Assembly (NCBI RefSeq): GCF_003366055.1
Contig: NZ_CP025544.1
Span: forward strand, 975,278 to 1,039,277
Origin: Candidatus Chromulinivorax destructor
GTDB taxonomy: Bacteria > Babelota > Babeliae > Babelales > Chromulinivoraceae
Length of the DNA: 64,000 bases
Direction: 5' to 3'
The notes beneath the pieces are model-generated. The model did not search any database and was not told where the DNA came from. It worked only from the letters and a program-made list of their open reading frames with translations. The position numbers were made by a program, and so were the translations under genes. Within the stretch, counting starts at the first letter, position 1; every line of letters starts with the position of its first letter. Positions 1 through 8,984 of this stretch are shown piece by piece.

Positions 1-322
1 GCGCTAATAATAAAAAATGAAGGGACTCAGATTCTGGTGCAATTCCAGCTGCCAGCAAAAGCTCTCGATTATTAAATAACTCTTGGCCGCAAGGTTGTAT
101 CCCTGGTTGATGCGCTGCCGTAATATGGTAGAAGGTATGTATTTTTGAATAAAACTCTTCTTGGCTTTCTATGGTGCGCACAAGTGCAGTTTCTCTTAGT
201 ATGTTGCTTTCTAATTCTTGATGACAATGTGCTGAGTCATTTTTTGAGCAGGTCATTTCCATTGCATAGAGATTGTGAGATAAAATTGCTATTGCTACAA
301 ATGTATGGAGTATGTTTTTCAT
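1..322 (-). CDS. Exported coiled-coil family protein, N-terminal part (runs off the window)
   Basis: The reading frame starts at the ATG complementary to 320-322 and stays open to base 1, giving about 107 residues. It begins MKNILHTFVAIAILSHNLYA, a clear Sec signal peptide. Near the window edge it reads APESESLHFLLLA, which resembles APQAPSFQFLLLAQKY in the 769-residue protein at 2089-4398, so it appears to be a fifth member of the paralogous family that fills 1-8.6 kb. No catalytic motif is visible and the function is unknown. The C-terminal half lies outside the window, so whether the protein is full length cannot be judged. Confidence 0.75.
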   Translation of the reverse strand, partial: MKNILHTFVAIAILSHNLYAMEMTCSKNDSAHCHQELESNILRETALVRTIESQEEFYSKIHTFYHITAAHQPGIQPCGQELFNNRELLLAAGIAPESESLHFLLLA

Positions 323-356
323 AATATTTTCTTATAAAAGTTTGAATAAAATTTAC

Positions 357-1745
357 TTATTTTTTTGATGAGATAATAAGTTTAATGAGCGTTGATGAGA
401 CTGTTGCATAAATTTTTGAAAGATTTGCTTTCTGTTCATCAGTTATATGCGTGCTATTCATTTCATTATCTATTTGCAAACTATAAAATATTTTAGAAGC
501 AACTTCATCAAGTAAAGATTCTCTACTATCGCAATAACTGTCGTCTTGTAATGTTTTTGTGAAAATTATAATATCATTGGTCATGCCTTTAATCCCAGGT
601 GAAAAGCCAGCTTGCTTGAGCAATGTGTTAATAATCTCTTGAATAAAATATAAATCATCAATCGACATGGCTGGATCATATTGTGCTTTAATGGCATTTT
701 CAGCTTGGGTTAACTGATCATTGCTTAATGTTGCAAGTCTATTAATACTTTCAAGACTTGGCATTTGATATAAAATTCGAGTGATATCAAGCATTCCATT
801 ACGAGTATGAATTCTTTTTAATATCGCAAGAATTTTATTTTGATCAGATGTTGTGTCTAAAGAACTATCTTTCTCCATGAAAGCAATCTCTCTTTTTCCA
901 GAGCTAGGAGTTTGTAGAGCAGCTTTCAATGCAATGTATTTTGATTTGATATTTTCATGAAGAGGTGGATAGAGAAGAAGGTACCATTTTAAATGAACAC
1001 CTTGTGACGTCAGTAATCTATTTATTTGTGTTTGTAAGTTTTTTTCTAGTTCTGTAAATTTTTGAACTGATAGATCATCAATTGAATTTGTCGTCAGTAC
1101 CTGGCAAGCATACCAGTCGAGAAATTTTATAGCCTGTTGTTCATGAGTATCAATGATAGGAAATTCTATTGATAATTTTTGTTGAAGTTTTTTTCGTTCG
1201 TCATCTCGATTTTCTGCTTTTACTCTACATAATTTTTTATTGATTTCTGTCAGACCTTTTTTTCTTTGTGCTTCTCTTTCTTCTATTTTATCTTGACGCA
1301 TTTGAGCAAAAGCAAGAAATTGTTGTGTTTGCTCAAATGCAGCTGAATCATGCGTAAGTGTTACGGTAGAATAATTTGCAGAAGAACTATTTTCCAACGC
1401 AAGAGATTTTAATTCTTGTTCTTTATTAAAAGCAATAGAAGCATCTAAAATAGCATCATCTTCATCTGGAGCATCAAGAGAAGATTTTTTCTTTTTTTTC
1501 TTAGTTTTTTTTGATTGTATAGTCTGAGCAGGCTTTTGTTCTAAAGTAGAAAACAATTGATTATTTTCTACGACGTTTTCAAATTCTTGATCAAAGTTTT
1601 CGATTGGCGATTCATTGTTGTTCACGATAGAATCTTGATCAATTTTATTATTGAGTTGATCTGCACAAGAATTTGTTAGCTCCATACTATAACAATGATG
1701 AGAGCTGTTTATTATAAAAAAAAGTGCAAAAAACAGTATGTTCAT
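357..1745 (-). CDS. Exported lysine-rich coiled-coil family protein, C-terminal-half version
   Basis: I chose the internal ATG at 1745 (MNILFFALFFIINSSHHCYS) because it opens directly with a signal peptide; an upstream in-frame ATG at 1799 would add 18 residues. A lysine run (KKTKKKKKKS) and an acidic DAPDEDDAIL segment are followed by a charged helical region. The C-terminal domain carries HLKWYLLLYPPLHENIKSKY (about residue 250) and HTRNGMLDITRILY. These match the C-terminal halves of the 769- and 714-residue neighbours, but the roughly 250-residue N-terminal domain of those proteins is missing. No enzyme motif is seen. I infer a secreted or periplasmic structural or host-interaction protein; the function is unknown. 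Confidence 0.8.
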   Translation of the reverse strand: MNILFFALFFIINSSHHCYSMELTNSCADQLNNKIDQDSIVNNNESPIENFDQEFENVVENNQLFSTLEQKPAQTIQSKKTKKKKKKSSLDAPDEDDAILDASIAFNKEQELKSLALENSSSANYSTVTLTHDSAAFEQTQQFLAFAQMRQDKIEEREAQRKKGLTEINKKLCRVKAENRDDERKKLQQKLSIEFPIIDTHEQQAIKFLDWYACQVLTTNSIDDLSVQKFTELEKNLQTQINRLLTSQGVHLKWYLLLYPPLHENIKSKYIALKAALQTPSSGKREIAFMEKDSSLDTTSDQNKILAILKRIHTRNGMLDITRILYQMPSLESINRLATLSNDQLTQAENAIKAQYDPAMSIDDLYFIQEIINTLLKQAGFSPGIKGMTNDIIIFTKTLQDDSYCDSRESLLDEVASKIFYSLQIDNEMNSTHITDEQKANLSKIYATVSSTLIKLIISSKK

Positions 1746-1810
1746 AAAAAATTTTCTGTATAAGGGTGTGTAAGGAGTATCAATCAAATTAAAATACAAG
1801 ACAAATGTTC

Positions 1811-1956
1811 AGGCTGTGTAAATCAAATGTGGCGAAGGCTATTTTACAGTTGTGCATCTTGAAAAAAGTTATCAGCACCATCGGTCTGCAAATTCCCAGA
1901 GTTTTCAGAGAAAACGCAGGGCAAAAATGTACAGTTACATTTGGTTTACGCAACCT
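1811..1956. repeat. Dispersed TIR repeat, copy 1 (short form)
   Basis: The left end is AGGCTGTGTAAATCAAAT and the right end ATTTGGTTTACGCAACCT, which form an imperfect terminal inverted repeat. Between them is the A-module (GTGCATC, a CATCGGTCTG core, AATTCCCAGAGTTTTC, AAAACGCAGGGCAAAA). The GC-rich B-module is absent. It sits between two paralogous secreted-protein genes. Confidence 0.7.
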
Positions 1957-2088
1957 ACAATATGACTGAGTTTTATTTTGAGAAAGTTGATTACGATGTG
2001 TGGTACACGGTAAACAACTTTCTCAAAAATTTTATAAACAATGAAGGGCACAAAGTACCATAGTGAAAAAAGTTGACAAAAATGGATG

Positions 2089-4398
2089 TTATACTTGTAT
2101 AATATCGATTAAAGCACGCATAGCAGCAGCTTGAGACTTTGCTATATCAGCCATTGCATCATCGGTTAAAGAAATTATGCTTAATTCATTAGATATTTGT
2201 AGTACATTAAAAATTTCAAGATCAATATTTTGTAAAACTTCTTTTTTTACATGTTCTAATTCTATACAACTAATAGCTGCAGTGTTCTTAATTATTTGAC
2301 GGATCATATGTATAGGATAACTCTTAATCTGTGCTTGGCGTAATAAATTTTCAAGAATAGGCTCTATTCTTGTATAGTCATGGCAAGTTGTTTTATCCGT
2401 AAATAAAGCTTTAATATCTTGTTGTGCTGTATGGAGCGTCAACGGTTGTAACGACCCTAATGCATCAAGCTCTTCATGTGTTATGATTGGATACAAAAAC
2501 TTACTAATATCAAGTACGCCATTGTTTGTATGGAGATGTTCTAATATTTTAGCCACTTTTTTTTGTTTATATAATGGATCTTGAGCTGTTATTGTTTGGT
2601 CAGTAGATTTCATTATTTCATCTTGAATTCTTGATGATCGCTGCACAATCGTCTGGAATTTTATGTACTGTTCTTTCATTCTTTTATAAAGATCTGGGAA
2701 TGCAGCAAGATACCATTTTAAGTGAAGTCCTTGTTGAGCTAAATGAAGTTCAGCCTTCACTATTTTTTTTTCCATGACTTCAATATCTTCTAAAGAAGTG
2801 CTGTCAATAGCTTGTTTATCAAGAGCTTTTTCAGCATATACAAGAAGTAAATTTAAAACTTGTTGTTCTTCTTCGCTGAGCATAGAATATTTTTTTGATA
2901 AATTTGTATCGATTTTTATTTGAGCAGCAGGGCGGTCTTTGTATGGTAATTTTTTTAGTTTTTCATATTCGTTACGAGTTTCGATTTCTTTTGCTGTTTG
3001 TAATTGACAATATTTTTTATTACGAGCCTCTATAAATTCAAGGTAGTCTATAAGCTCTTGATTTTGTTTTATCATTGGGTGGTTATTTTCTACTGATTTT
3101 TCAATTGCAGTACCCTGCGCTGCAAGCAGTTCATGAAGTTTTATTGCTTGTTCAAGAGCTTTTGCATCTTCTGCTTTTTTGTTTTCTTCAATAGCAGCTT
3201 GTAAAAGTGCATCTTCTTCATCAAAAACAATTGGCTTAAAACTATGTTGAGGATTTGGTTTTTTTGACGCAGATTTTTTTTGTTTTATGGGAGTCATTGT
3301 TGATGATGCAATAAATTTTGCAACAGCAGCAGATCGTTCATCTTCTTGCTTCATGCTGCGACGCTCTTTATCAATTCGACTTTGTTCAGCTCTTTTTTCT
3401 GCAGCAACTAAAGCAGCTTGTTGTTTTGCAGAGAGCACAGGAGCTTGTGGGACAGATTTTTTAGCAGATTTTTTCTTTTTGGTTGTTTGTACTTGATCTT
3501 GTGTTGAGTTAACAGCCGGTTGCTCAACTAATAGTTCAGATTCAACAGGTGTTGATTCTTGAACTATTTGGATAGGTTGTGTTGCAGATTGATTTTGTTC
3601 ATTGATTAACGCTAAAGCTTCAACATATTGATTTTTTTGACAAGCAATATTATTACGAGCTTTTTGTAGATTATCAAACTCATGAATAATCACATTTCGT
3701 TGTAATTTTGCTTTGTTAATTATGCTAAGTAATCCAGATGTTATACTAAATTTATGATTATTCCATGCTCTACCATACAGTATTGGAAGCATGAGTGCTA
3801 AATCGTCAAGATTTTGAGGGTTGTATTCTATAAGCTCAGCTTGCAGTCCAATTTGATATGGCAGTAACATATTGATTGTTTGAAGAATTGTCTGTTTGTA
3901 TTCATGAGACATTGCATCTTGTGAAGAAATATATTTTTGAGCCAATAATAAAAATTGGAATGAAGGAGCTTGGGGCGCCATTGCTATGGTATGAAAAAAA
4001 ATTGGATTATTGACCAGCTCATCATATTCTGTTGGGTCGATAGTTTTTTGTTGAGCGATATCGTGCAAATCAGATATTTTTTGAATGTAAGCATCTTGAG
4101 TTGATAACTTATGTAACTGATGTTTTAGATAATCTTGGTACAATACTTCATATTGATTAATAATTGCAAGATCAGCTTGGAGCTTGTTTTTTTGTGCCGC
4201 TTTATCTTGCTTGTAAAAGTCACTTATTGTATCGGTAATGTCGTGTGAAAATTCTGGAAAACATGTAAGAGCATCTGATTGATTATGCAAGTCTACTCTA
4301 TGAGTATACGTCGGTTGAGATTTGCTTGTATCTTGCATAGCTTGAACATAAGGTTGAAATACAAAAATTGCAAAAACAATAATAGGTAATTTATTCAT
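2089..4398 (-). CDS. Exported lysine-rich coiled-coil family protein, full-length (769 aa)
   Basis: The signal peptide is MNKLPIIVFAIFVFQPYVQA. An N-terminal helical domain of about 270 residues is followed by a charged linker with KKKKSAKKS and, near residue 335, the family signature AEKRAEQSRIDKER. Next come an acidic FDEEDALLQAAIEENK segment and a C-terminal domain with HLKWYLAAFPDLYKRMKEQY (near residue 557) and HTNNGVLDISKFLYP. It is the longest of five paralogues in a row on this strand. I see no lipobox, transmembrane segment beyond the signal, or catalytic motif. It is likely exported; the family is not one I recognise. Upstream bases resemble those of the 714-residue paralogue, so the two are probably regulated alike. 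Confidence 0.85.
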   Translation of the reverse strand: MNKLPIIVFAIFVFQPYVQAMQDTSKSQPTYTHRVDLHNQSDALTCFPEFSHDITDTISDFYKQDKAAQKNKLQADLAIINQYEVLYQDYLKHQLHKLSTQDAYIQKISDLHDIAQQKTIDPTEYDELVNNPIFFHTIAMAPQAPSFQFLLLAQKYISSQDAMSHEYKQTILQTINMLLPYQIGLQAELIEYNPQNLDDLALMLPILYGRAWNNHKFSITSGLLSIINKAKLQRNVIIHEFDNLQKARNNIACQKNQYVEALALINEQNQSATQPIQIVQESTPVESELLVEQPAVNSTQDQVQTTKKKKSAKKSVPQAPVLSAKQQAALVAAEKRAEQSRIDKERRSMKQEDERSAAVAKFIASSTMTPIKQKKSASKKPNPQHSFKPIVFDEEDALLQAAIEENKKAEDAKALEQAIKLHELLAAQGTAIEKSVENNHPMIKQNQELIDYLEFIEARNKKYCQLQTAKEIETRNEYEKLKKLPYKDRPAAQIKIDTNLSKKYSMLSEEEQQVLNLLLVYAEKALDKQAIDSTSLEDIEVMEKKIVKAELHLAQQGLHLKWYLAAFPDLYKRMKEQYIKFQTIVQRSSRIQDEIMKSTDQTITAQDPLYKQKKVAKILEHLHTNNGVLDISKFLYPIITHEELDALGSLQPLTLHTAQQDIKALFTDKTTCHDYTRIEPILENLLRQAQIKSYPIHMIRQIIKNTAAISCIELEHVKKEVLQNIDLEIFNVLQISNELSIISLTDDAMADIAKSQAAAMRALIDIIQV

Positions 4399-4418
4399 AC
4401 GACATTCGATTTTAAAAA

Positions 4419-4446
4419 ATTATACATGACAAAGAGACTATTTCAA
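4419..4446 (-). promoter_or_regulatory. Candidate promoter of the 769-aa family gene
   Basis: On the minus strand TTGAAA (4441-4446) and TATAAT (4419-4424) are separated by 16 bp. The surrounding bases, including ATTGAAA, the AT-rich stretch and the CGAAT before the start, recur upstream of the 714-aa paralogue. I see no strong Shine-Dalgarno in either leader. Confidence 0.6.
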
Positions 4447-4534
4447 TATGCCACAAAATACACATATTGAAAACTTTTAAATTGTTTTTTTAGAATTTAA
4501 ATACTTGTATATTCGTATGCATTATGATGTGGCC

Positions 4535-4707
4535 AGGTTGCATCAACCAAATTTTTTACTATAGATTTACCCTACGTTTTCTACAAAAACTACGGGAATC
4601 GGCAGGTGGGCTTGATGCACTATTTTTAAACTAAAAAAGCGTAACGTGGCCGCCGCCACCAATATTTCCGGAGATGAGCGCAGCGATATCGTAGGTTCAC
4701 ACAGCCT
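4535..4707. repeat. Dispersed TIR repeat, copy 2 (A and B modules)
   Basis: It begins AGGTTGCATCAACCAAATTT and ends GGTTCACACAGCCT. The A-module has CCCTACGTTTTCTACAAAAA and a GGCAGGTGGGCTTGATGCAC core. The B-module has AAAAAGCGTAACGTGGCCGC, the hairpin GTGGCCGCCGCCAC, TTTCCGGAGATGAGCGCAGC and GATATCGTAGG. It is one of the clearest copies and fills most of the 334-bp gap between two paralogous genes. Confidence 0.8.
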
Positions 4708-4732
4708 AGTTTTGCATATTTTTTTACAGAGC

Positions 4733-6877
4733 TTATGGTAGTTGTAAAATTTTTACTAAGCTACGTATCACAACAGCATAAATTTTTGTTAGATTTGCAG
4801 TAGTATGTTCGGTAAAATTTAAATCACTCATTTCGGTAACTTTTTGTAGCGTCTTAAAGGTATTGATATCAAGCTCTTGCAAACTTTGATTTTGTTGATT
4901 AGTTTCTTGTGCCGATATTTTTTGAGCTTCATGCACCATTTCATCAATAACACCTAATGGCTGTGTTTTTATTTCAGCTTTGTGTAATAATTTTTCTATA
5001 ATCGGTTGTAAGAGTTGATGATTGTTTTGTACTGGTACGTTTGCATATAATAATTCAATGTCTTGTTGTGCTTGTTTTAAAACATTATCAGGCAATGTTG
5101 CAAGTTGATCAATTTCATCGTTTGTTTTTATTGGATAGATATATTCAGTAATATCAAGAATCCCACCAGCGGTATGTATTTTTTGTAAACTTCCCGCAAT
5201 TTCTTGTAGATGGTACATTTCTACTGCTTTTTCTCCATACGTGGCAACCTTGTATAAAATTCTGTTTAACTGCACATATTCCGCTTTCATTTTTTTGTAT
5301 AAAGCAGGGTTTGTCGCAAGATACCACTTAAGATGGGTGCCTTGTAAGGTAAATTGATCTTCCAGTGCAAGTAATCGCTCTGTTGCAATTTGAAAATATG
5401 TGAAAAAATTTTCATCAATGCCCTGAACTGCAAGAACATAATTTGTATATTCTTCAAGATATTGTAATGCTAATTTTTCATTTTCATCGTTATAAGAAAA
5501 ATCTTTATCTCGTTTTTTTTCTAAATAATCTTTTTTATTATCACGATCTTTTACAGCTGTTTTCAGGCAGGTAAGAATGTCTTTTTTTCTTTGAATTTCT
5601 TTTGCTTGTTGTAATGCAAGAATTTTTTGATTGCGAGTCTGAATGAAATTAACAAATGCTGTTGTCGTATCGTCAAAACCATCAGTTAAAGCTAGGGTAT
5701 CAGCAGCTTGTATAGTGCTGTTCGATATATTTTTTTCAGTAATAAGCTGATCTAAATACGCCTCATCTTCATCAACTACTAATTGCTCAGGTGCTAACTT
5801 TTTTTTCTTTTTTATAGATTTATTTTTTTGTATAGCAGCTAATTTTGCAGCAGCAGCTAAAGCTTCTTCTTGTTGTTTTATCAAAGCAGCTTGATGACGC
5901 TCTTTGTCAATTCGACTTTGTTCAGCTCTTTTTTCATCAGCAATTTTTTCTTGCAGCTGTTTTTGCAGCCGATTAGTTTTTGTATGCATGCTTAAGAGAC
6001 TTTTTTTAGATACTTGCTTAGTTATATTCTCTTGTAGCTGCGTATTATTTTTTGTTGTTGTATCATTTTCTACTGTTTTGACAGCTGCTTGAACTGGTAA
6101 GCCGTTTTGTACGTTATTTTCTGCTTGCATGTGCATGAGAGCATCTGTGTACTGACTTTTTTGGTCAGCAAGATTTTTAACAGCTACGTTCTTTTGTTCG
6201 TAAGCGTTTGTTGTATCTACAAGAATATTTTTTTGATACTGTAGACTTTCGTATAGATTATGAAGAATCATCGTTCTATTAAGATTCCATAGTGCACTAT
6301 GTGCATGTGGGATTATTGGAATCAAGGTTTGAATGGTTTCATGGAAAGGATAATAAGATTCAACAAGTTGATCTTCAATTGCTTTCATAGCTTGCGTGTA
6401 TGGGTGATCCTTGAGTGAAAAATATTTTTCAAATAAACATAAGAGATGAATTGCAGGAACGGTTGTACTCATTGCCAATAATAAAGGGGCGATGTTTTTA
6501 TTGTCGATGAGGTCGTAAAAAGTGGTTGTTGTCGGTAAATTTTGCAGGGTTGTATCTATATCAGAAATTGTAGCAAGCAAGCAAGCCTGCTCTTGTGCAT
6601 TGTGTAGGTATAGTGCATTAAAATTTTCATACTGCTCTATAATGTTAACAGCGCCTTGTAAAGAAGCTTGAGTTATTGTTTGATCTTGGTTGTCAAACTT
6701 ATTGTCTTTGGTAATGGTTTCGTAAGCAAATTGTGGCGCACAGGTAATGTACGGTGTATGCTGAGTGCTATTGATGGTATGAGTGTATGATGATCGAGGT
6801 TTGCTTTGTTCTTGCATGCTCCAAAGATTGCCGTGTAAGAACAAAAGTAAAAGAGAAAAATTTACTAATATATTCAT
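4733..6877 (-). CDS. Exported lysine-rich coiled-coil family protein, full-length (714 aa)
   Basis: The signal peptide is MNILVNFSLLLLFLHGNLWS. Its mature start (SYTHTINSTQHTPYITCAPQ) resembles the 769-aa neighbour (TYTHRVDLHN...). The layout is the same: N-terminal helical domain, central charged region with DEKRAEQSRIDKERHQAA near residue 315, acidic VVDEDEAYLDQL, then a C-terminal domain with HLKWYLATNPALYKKMKAEY near residue 513 and HTAGGILDITEYIYP. It is very rich in Gln, Lys and Glu, which suggests long coiled coils. It is a member of the five-gene tandem family; function unknown, export inferred from the signal peptide. Confidence 0.85.
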   Translation of the reverse strand: MNILVNFSLLLLFLHGNLWSMQEQSKPRSSYTHTINSTQHTPYITCAPQFAYETITKDNKFDNQDQTITQASLQGAVNIIEQYENFNALYLHNAQEQACLLATISDIDTTLQNLPTTTTFYDLIDNKNIAPLLLAMSTTVPAIHLLCLFEKYFSLKDHPYTQAMKAIEDQLVESYYPFHETIQTLIPIIPHAHSALWNLNRTMILHNLYESLQYQKNILVDTTNAYEQKNVAVKNLADQKSQYTDALMHMQAENNVQNGLPVQAAVKTVENDTTTKNNTQLQENITKQVSKKSLLSMHTKTNRLQKQLQEKIADEKRAEQSRIDKERHQAALIKQQEEALAAAAKLAAIQKNKSIKKKKKLAPEQLVVDEDEAYLDQLITEKNISNSTIQAADTLALTDGFDDTTTAFVNFIQTRNQKILALQQAKEIQRKKDILTCLKTAVKDRDNKKDYLEKKRDKDFSYNDENEKLALQYLEEYTNYVLAVQGIDENFFTYFQIATERLLALEDQFTLQGTHLKWYLATNPALYKKMKAEYVQLNRILYKVATYGEKAVEMYHLQEIAGSLQKIHTAGGILDITEYIYPIKTNDEIDQLATLPDNVLKQAQQDIELLYANVPVQNNHQLLQPIIEKLLHKAEIKTQPLGVIDEMVHEAQKISAQETNQQNQSLQELDINTFKTLQKVTEMSDLNFTEHTTANLTKIYAVVIRSLVKILQLP

Positions 6878-6897
6878 AAGAGATTCGATTTGAAAAA

Positions 6898-6925
6898 ATT
6901 ATAAGATGATAACACAAGATCTTAA
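6898..6925 (-). promoter_or_regulatory. Candidate promoter of the 714-aa family gene
   Basis: On the minus strand TTAAGA (6920-6925) and TATAAT (6898-6903) are 16 bp apart, the same spacing and context as upstream of the 769-aa paralogue, including a shared CACATATTGAAAACTT block on the plus strand further upstream. Confidence 0.55.
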
Positions 6926-6989
6926 TATGCCATAAAGTACACATATTGAAAACTTGTATCTATAATTTTATGTAATTTTTTACGATACT

Positions 6990-7023
6990 GAGGGCAAAAA
7001 TTTTATTATAAATTTTTGCCCTC
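6990..7023. terminator. AT-rich hairpin downstream of the truncated family gene
   Basis: GAGGGCAAAAATTT and AAATTTTTGCCCTC form a 14-bp stem around a short loop, followed by a T tract on the plus strand. Terminator function is inferred. The GGGCAAAA motif also occurs in the A-module of the dispersed repeat, so this may instead be a repeat relic. Confidence 0.4.
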
Positions 7024-7103
7024 CATTTTTTTATAAAAATATTGGGAGATTGCAGGCAAGTGGGGTATAACTGTTGAAAGTTCATCAAACGTAAAAAATG
7101 CCT

Positions 7104-7305
7104 AGGTTGAGTGAACCAAATTTTTACTATAGAGTTTTGCCCTGCGTTTTCTATGAAAACTTCGGGGGTCGGGAGGCCGGTGGGCCTGATGCACTTTTTT
7201 TCAACTAAGAAAGCGTATAGTGGCCGCTGCCACCCATGTTTCCGGAAAAGAGCGCAGCGATATTGGAGGATGGTATGATTATTTTAAATTTGGTTCACAC
7301 AGCCT
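7104..7305. repeat. Dispersed TIR repeat, copy 3 (A and B modules)
   Basis: The left end AGGTTGAGTGAACCAAATTT and right end AAATTTGGTTCACACAGCCT form a near-perfect 20-bp terminal inverted repeat. Inside are CCCTGCGTTTTCTATGAAAA, the imperfect palindrome AGGCCGGTGGGCCT, GATGCAC, GTGGCCGCTGCCAC, TTTCCGGAAAAGAGCGCAGC and GATAT. It ends 12 bp from the stop codon of the truncated family gene at 7318. Confidence 0.85.
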
Positions 7306-7317
7306 ACGATTTTTTTA

Positions 7318-8553
7318 TCACAAAGTCTCTAAAAGCTTATTACTTTGTTCAATACGTTTTTTTCTTTCAAGATCTTTTGCTTGCTGCTTAGCAATTTCTT
7401 CATCAAGTTCTTGTATATAATTTTTCAGGTCATGATGCGGGGTGCTTACCATGATTGGAGTCGGTGTAGTTTGTACTGGTTGCATGTGCGCAATAATCGA
7501 ATCTAGATATTCAAGATCTTCATCGATAATTGGTTTCTTCAGCTTGTTTTTATTTTTTGATTTCACACTCGATTGTTTTAAACTTTTTTTAACTTCTGTT
7601 AGGTCAGGAGCTGTTTGAGATGCTTTTGTCGCAGCAAGATCGAGCTGTTCTTTTAGTACCATAGCTTGTCGCTCTTTATCTCTTTTACTTTGCTCTGCTC
7701 GTTGTTCAGCTGCAAGTAAAGCAGCTTTTTCTTTTTTAGATAGTTCAGGAACATTGATTACAGGTTCCTGTGGAGTTTTTTTGACCGATTTTTTTTGCAG
7801 TTTTTTCTCGTGTCGTTTTTTTAAGTTTTCAATTGAATCTTTTGCCTGTTGATATTGATTTTTTGTATGAGTTAGTTGCTGATCAAAATTTTGTAAATTA
7901 TGAAGCTCAGTCATATTTTGAGCATAATCTAATTCTGCATCTTTTAATGTATTGAGTAATCCAGATGTTACGGTGAATTTATGACCGTTCCAAACTTTAT
8001 CATAAAAAACTGGAAGTAGTTGAGCCATATCATCAAGATTTCTTAGATTGTATTTCTGTAAATCATTGATTAATGGTATTTGGTATGGTAGCAAAGTCCA
8101 AAGTTGATGGAGTATTTGATTTTTTTCTCCAAATGAAAGCGTATCGTGATACAAAAGATATTTCTGGCTTGCCAGTAAGTATTGCATTGTTTGTAGACCT
8201 ATGCCTATCTTTGCAAGGCTTAAAAGATTCTGATCGTTGAATAAAGGGTCAAATTCTTTAAGTCCTAATGGTTGTTCTTGAGCTTGTTTACTGATAGTTA
8301 CAATTTTTTCTATACCATCATATTTATTTTTTAACACATGCAATTGTGATTGTATGCGGATATTTTGCAACGCTTGATACTGTTCTACTATATCAAGAGC
8401 ACCTTGTATCTTATCAAGGTTGTTTTGAGCGATAATTTGTTCAGGATGTAAAAAAATTTGATTTGTTAGTATAACATTTGATTGGTGTATCATTGCTTTG
8501 CCATAATTTGGGCATAGCATAAAAACAGTAAAAATAAATATGATTTTTTTCAT
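7318..8553 (-). CDS. Exported coiled-coil family protein, truncated to the N-terminal half (411 aa)
   Basis: I chose the ATG at 8553 (MKKIIFIFTVFMLCPNYGKA), which starts the signal peptide; an in-frame ATG at 8574 is 7 codons upstream. The N-terminal domain aligns with the 769-aa paralogue (for example TSGLLNTLKDAELDYAQ versus TSGLLSIINKAKLQRN). The signature AEQRAEQSKRDKER and the acidic IIDEDLEYLDSIIA follow, but the protein stops at KRIEQSNKLLETL, just where paralogues continue into the HLKWYL domain. A dispersed repeat begins 12 bp beyond the stop. It may be a deletion product or a natural single-domain member; function unknown. Confidence 0.8.
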   Translation of the reverse strand: MKKIIFIFTVFMLCPNYGKAMIHQSNVILTNQIFLHPEQIIAQNNLDKIQGALDIVEQYQALQNIRIQSQLHVLKNKYDGIEKIVTISKQAQEQPLGLKEFDPLFNDQNLLSLAKIGIGLQTMQYLLASQKYLLYHDTLSFGEKNQILHQLWTLLPYQIPLINDLQKYNLRNLDDMAQLLPVFYDKVWNGHKFTVTSGLLNTLKDAELDYAQNMTELHNLQNFDQQLTHTKNQYQQAKDSIENLKKRHEKKLQKKSVKKTPQEPVINVPELSKKEKAALLAAEQRAEQSKRDKERQAMVLKEQLDLAATKASQTAPDLTEVKKSLKQSSVKSKNKNKLKKPIIDEDLEYLDSIIAHMQPVQTTPTPIMVSTPHHDLKNYIQELDEEIAKQQAKDLERKKRIEQSNKLLETL

Positions 8554-8719
8554 AATGGATTCACTTTTCAACATAATAATAAATTATTGTACTTTTATAA
8601 GGTTTATTGCAGATGATGCAACAAGCCTTGTATGTAATGATACTATATTATTGTTTCAAATTGAAAGGTTTGTGTTTTTTTGCAAAGGTTTTGGTTTGTA
8701 TTATTAATATGTTTCATAC

Positions 8720-8753
8720 AAAAAGGGAGCTTTATAGAAAAGCTCCCTTTTTG
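8720..8753. terminator. Bidirectional terminator
   Basis: AAAAAGGGAGCTTT and AAGCTCCCTTTTTG form a strong stem with flanking A and T runs. On the minus strand it ends the lipoprotein gene (8783-8947). Confidence 0.75.
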
Positions 8754-8782
8754 TAGATTTGATCAAGATATTTATCGATTGC

Positions 8783-8947
8783 TTACGCAACGATTGAATA
8801 ATCTTCTTTGCTTGTAGGTTCATCAAAAACGATTGTTTCTACAACAGTTTCTTTTTGTTGTACAGCAGCTGTTGTTCTTTTTTTGTTAGAACATCCAGCG
8901 CCAAAAACAACTGATGTTACCAGCAATAAGCTGAATAAATTTTTCAT
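8783..8947 (-). CDS. Small putative lipoprotein (54 aa)
   Basis: This short gene begins at the ATG complementary to 8945-8947 and is preceded by AAGGAAT at good Shine-Dalgarno spacing. The product starts MKNLFSLLLVTSVVFGAGCS, a hydrophobic signal ending in a Cys that could be lipidated, although the usual Leu at -3 is missing. The mature part of about 36 residues is polar (NKKRTTAAVQQKETVV) and ends KEDYSIVA. It lies just downstream of lon on the same strand and has its own terminator at 8720-8753. It may be co-transcribed with lon, since the gap is only 37 bp. No family recognised; a small envelope lipoprotein is inferred. Confidence 0.7.
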   Translation of the reverse strand: MKNLFSLLLVTSVVFGAGCSNKKRTTAAVQQKETVVETIVFDEPTSKEDYSIVA

Positions 8948-8984
8948 ATAATATTCCTTATAAGAAACGGGTGATACATATTTT

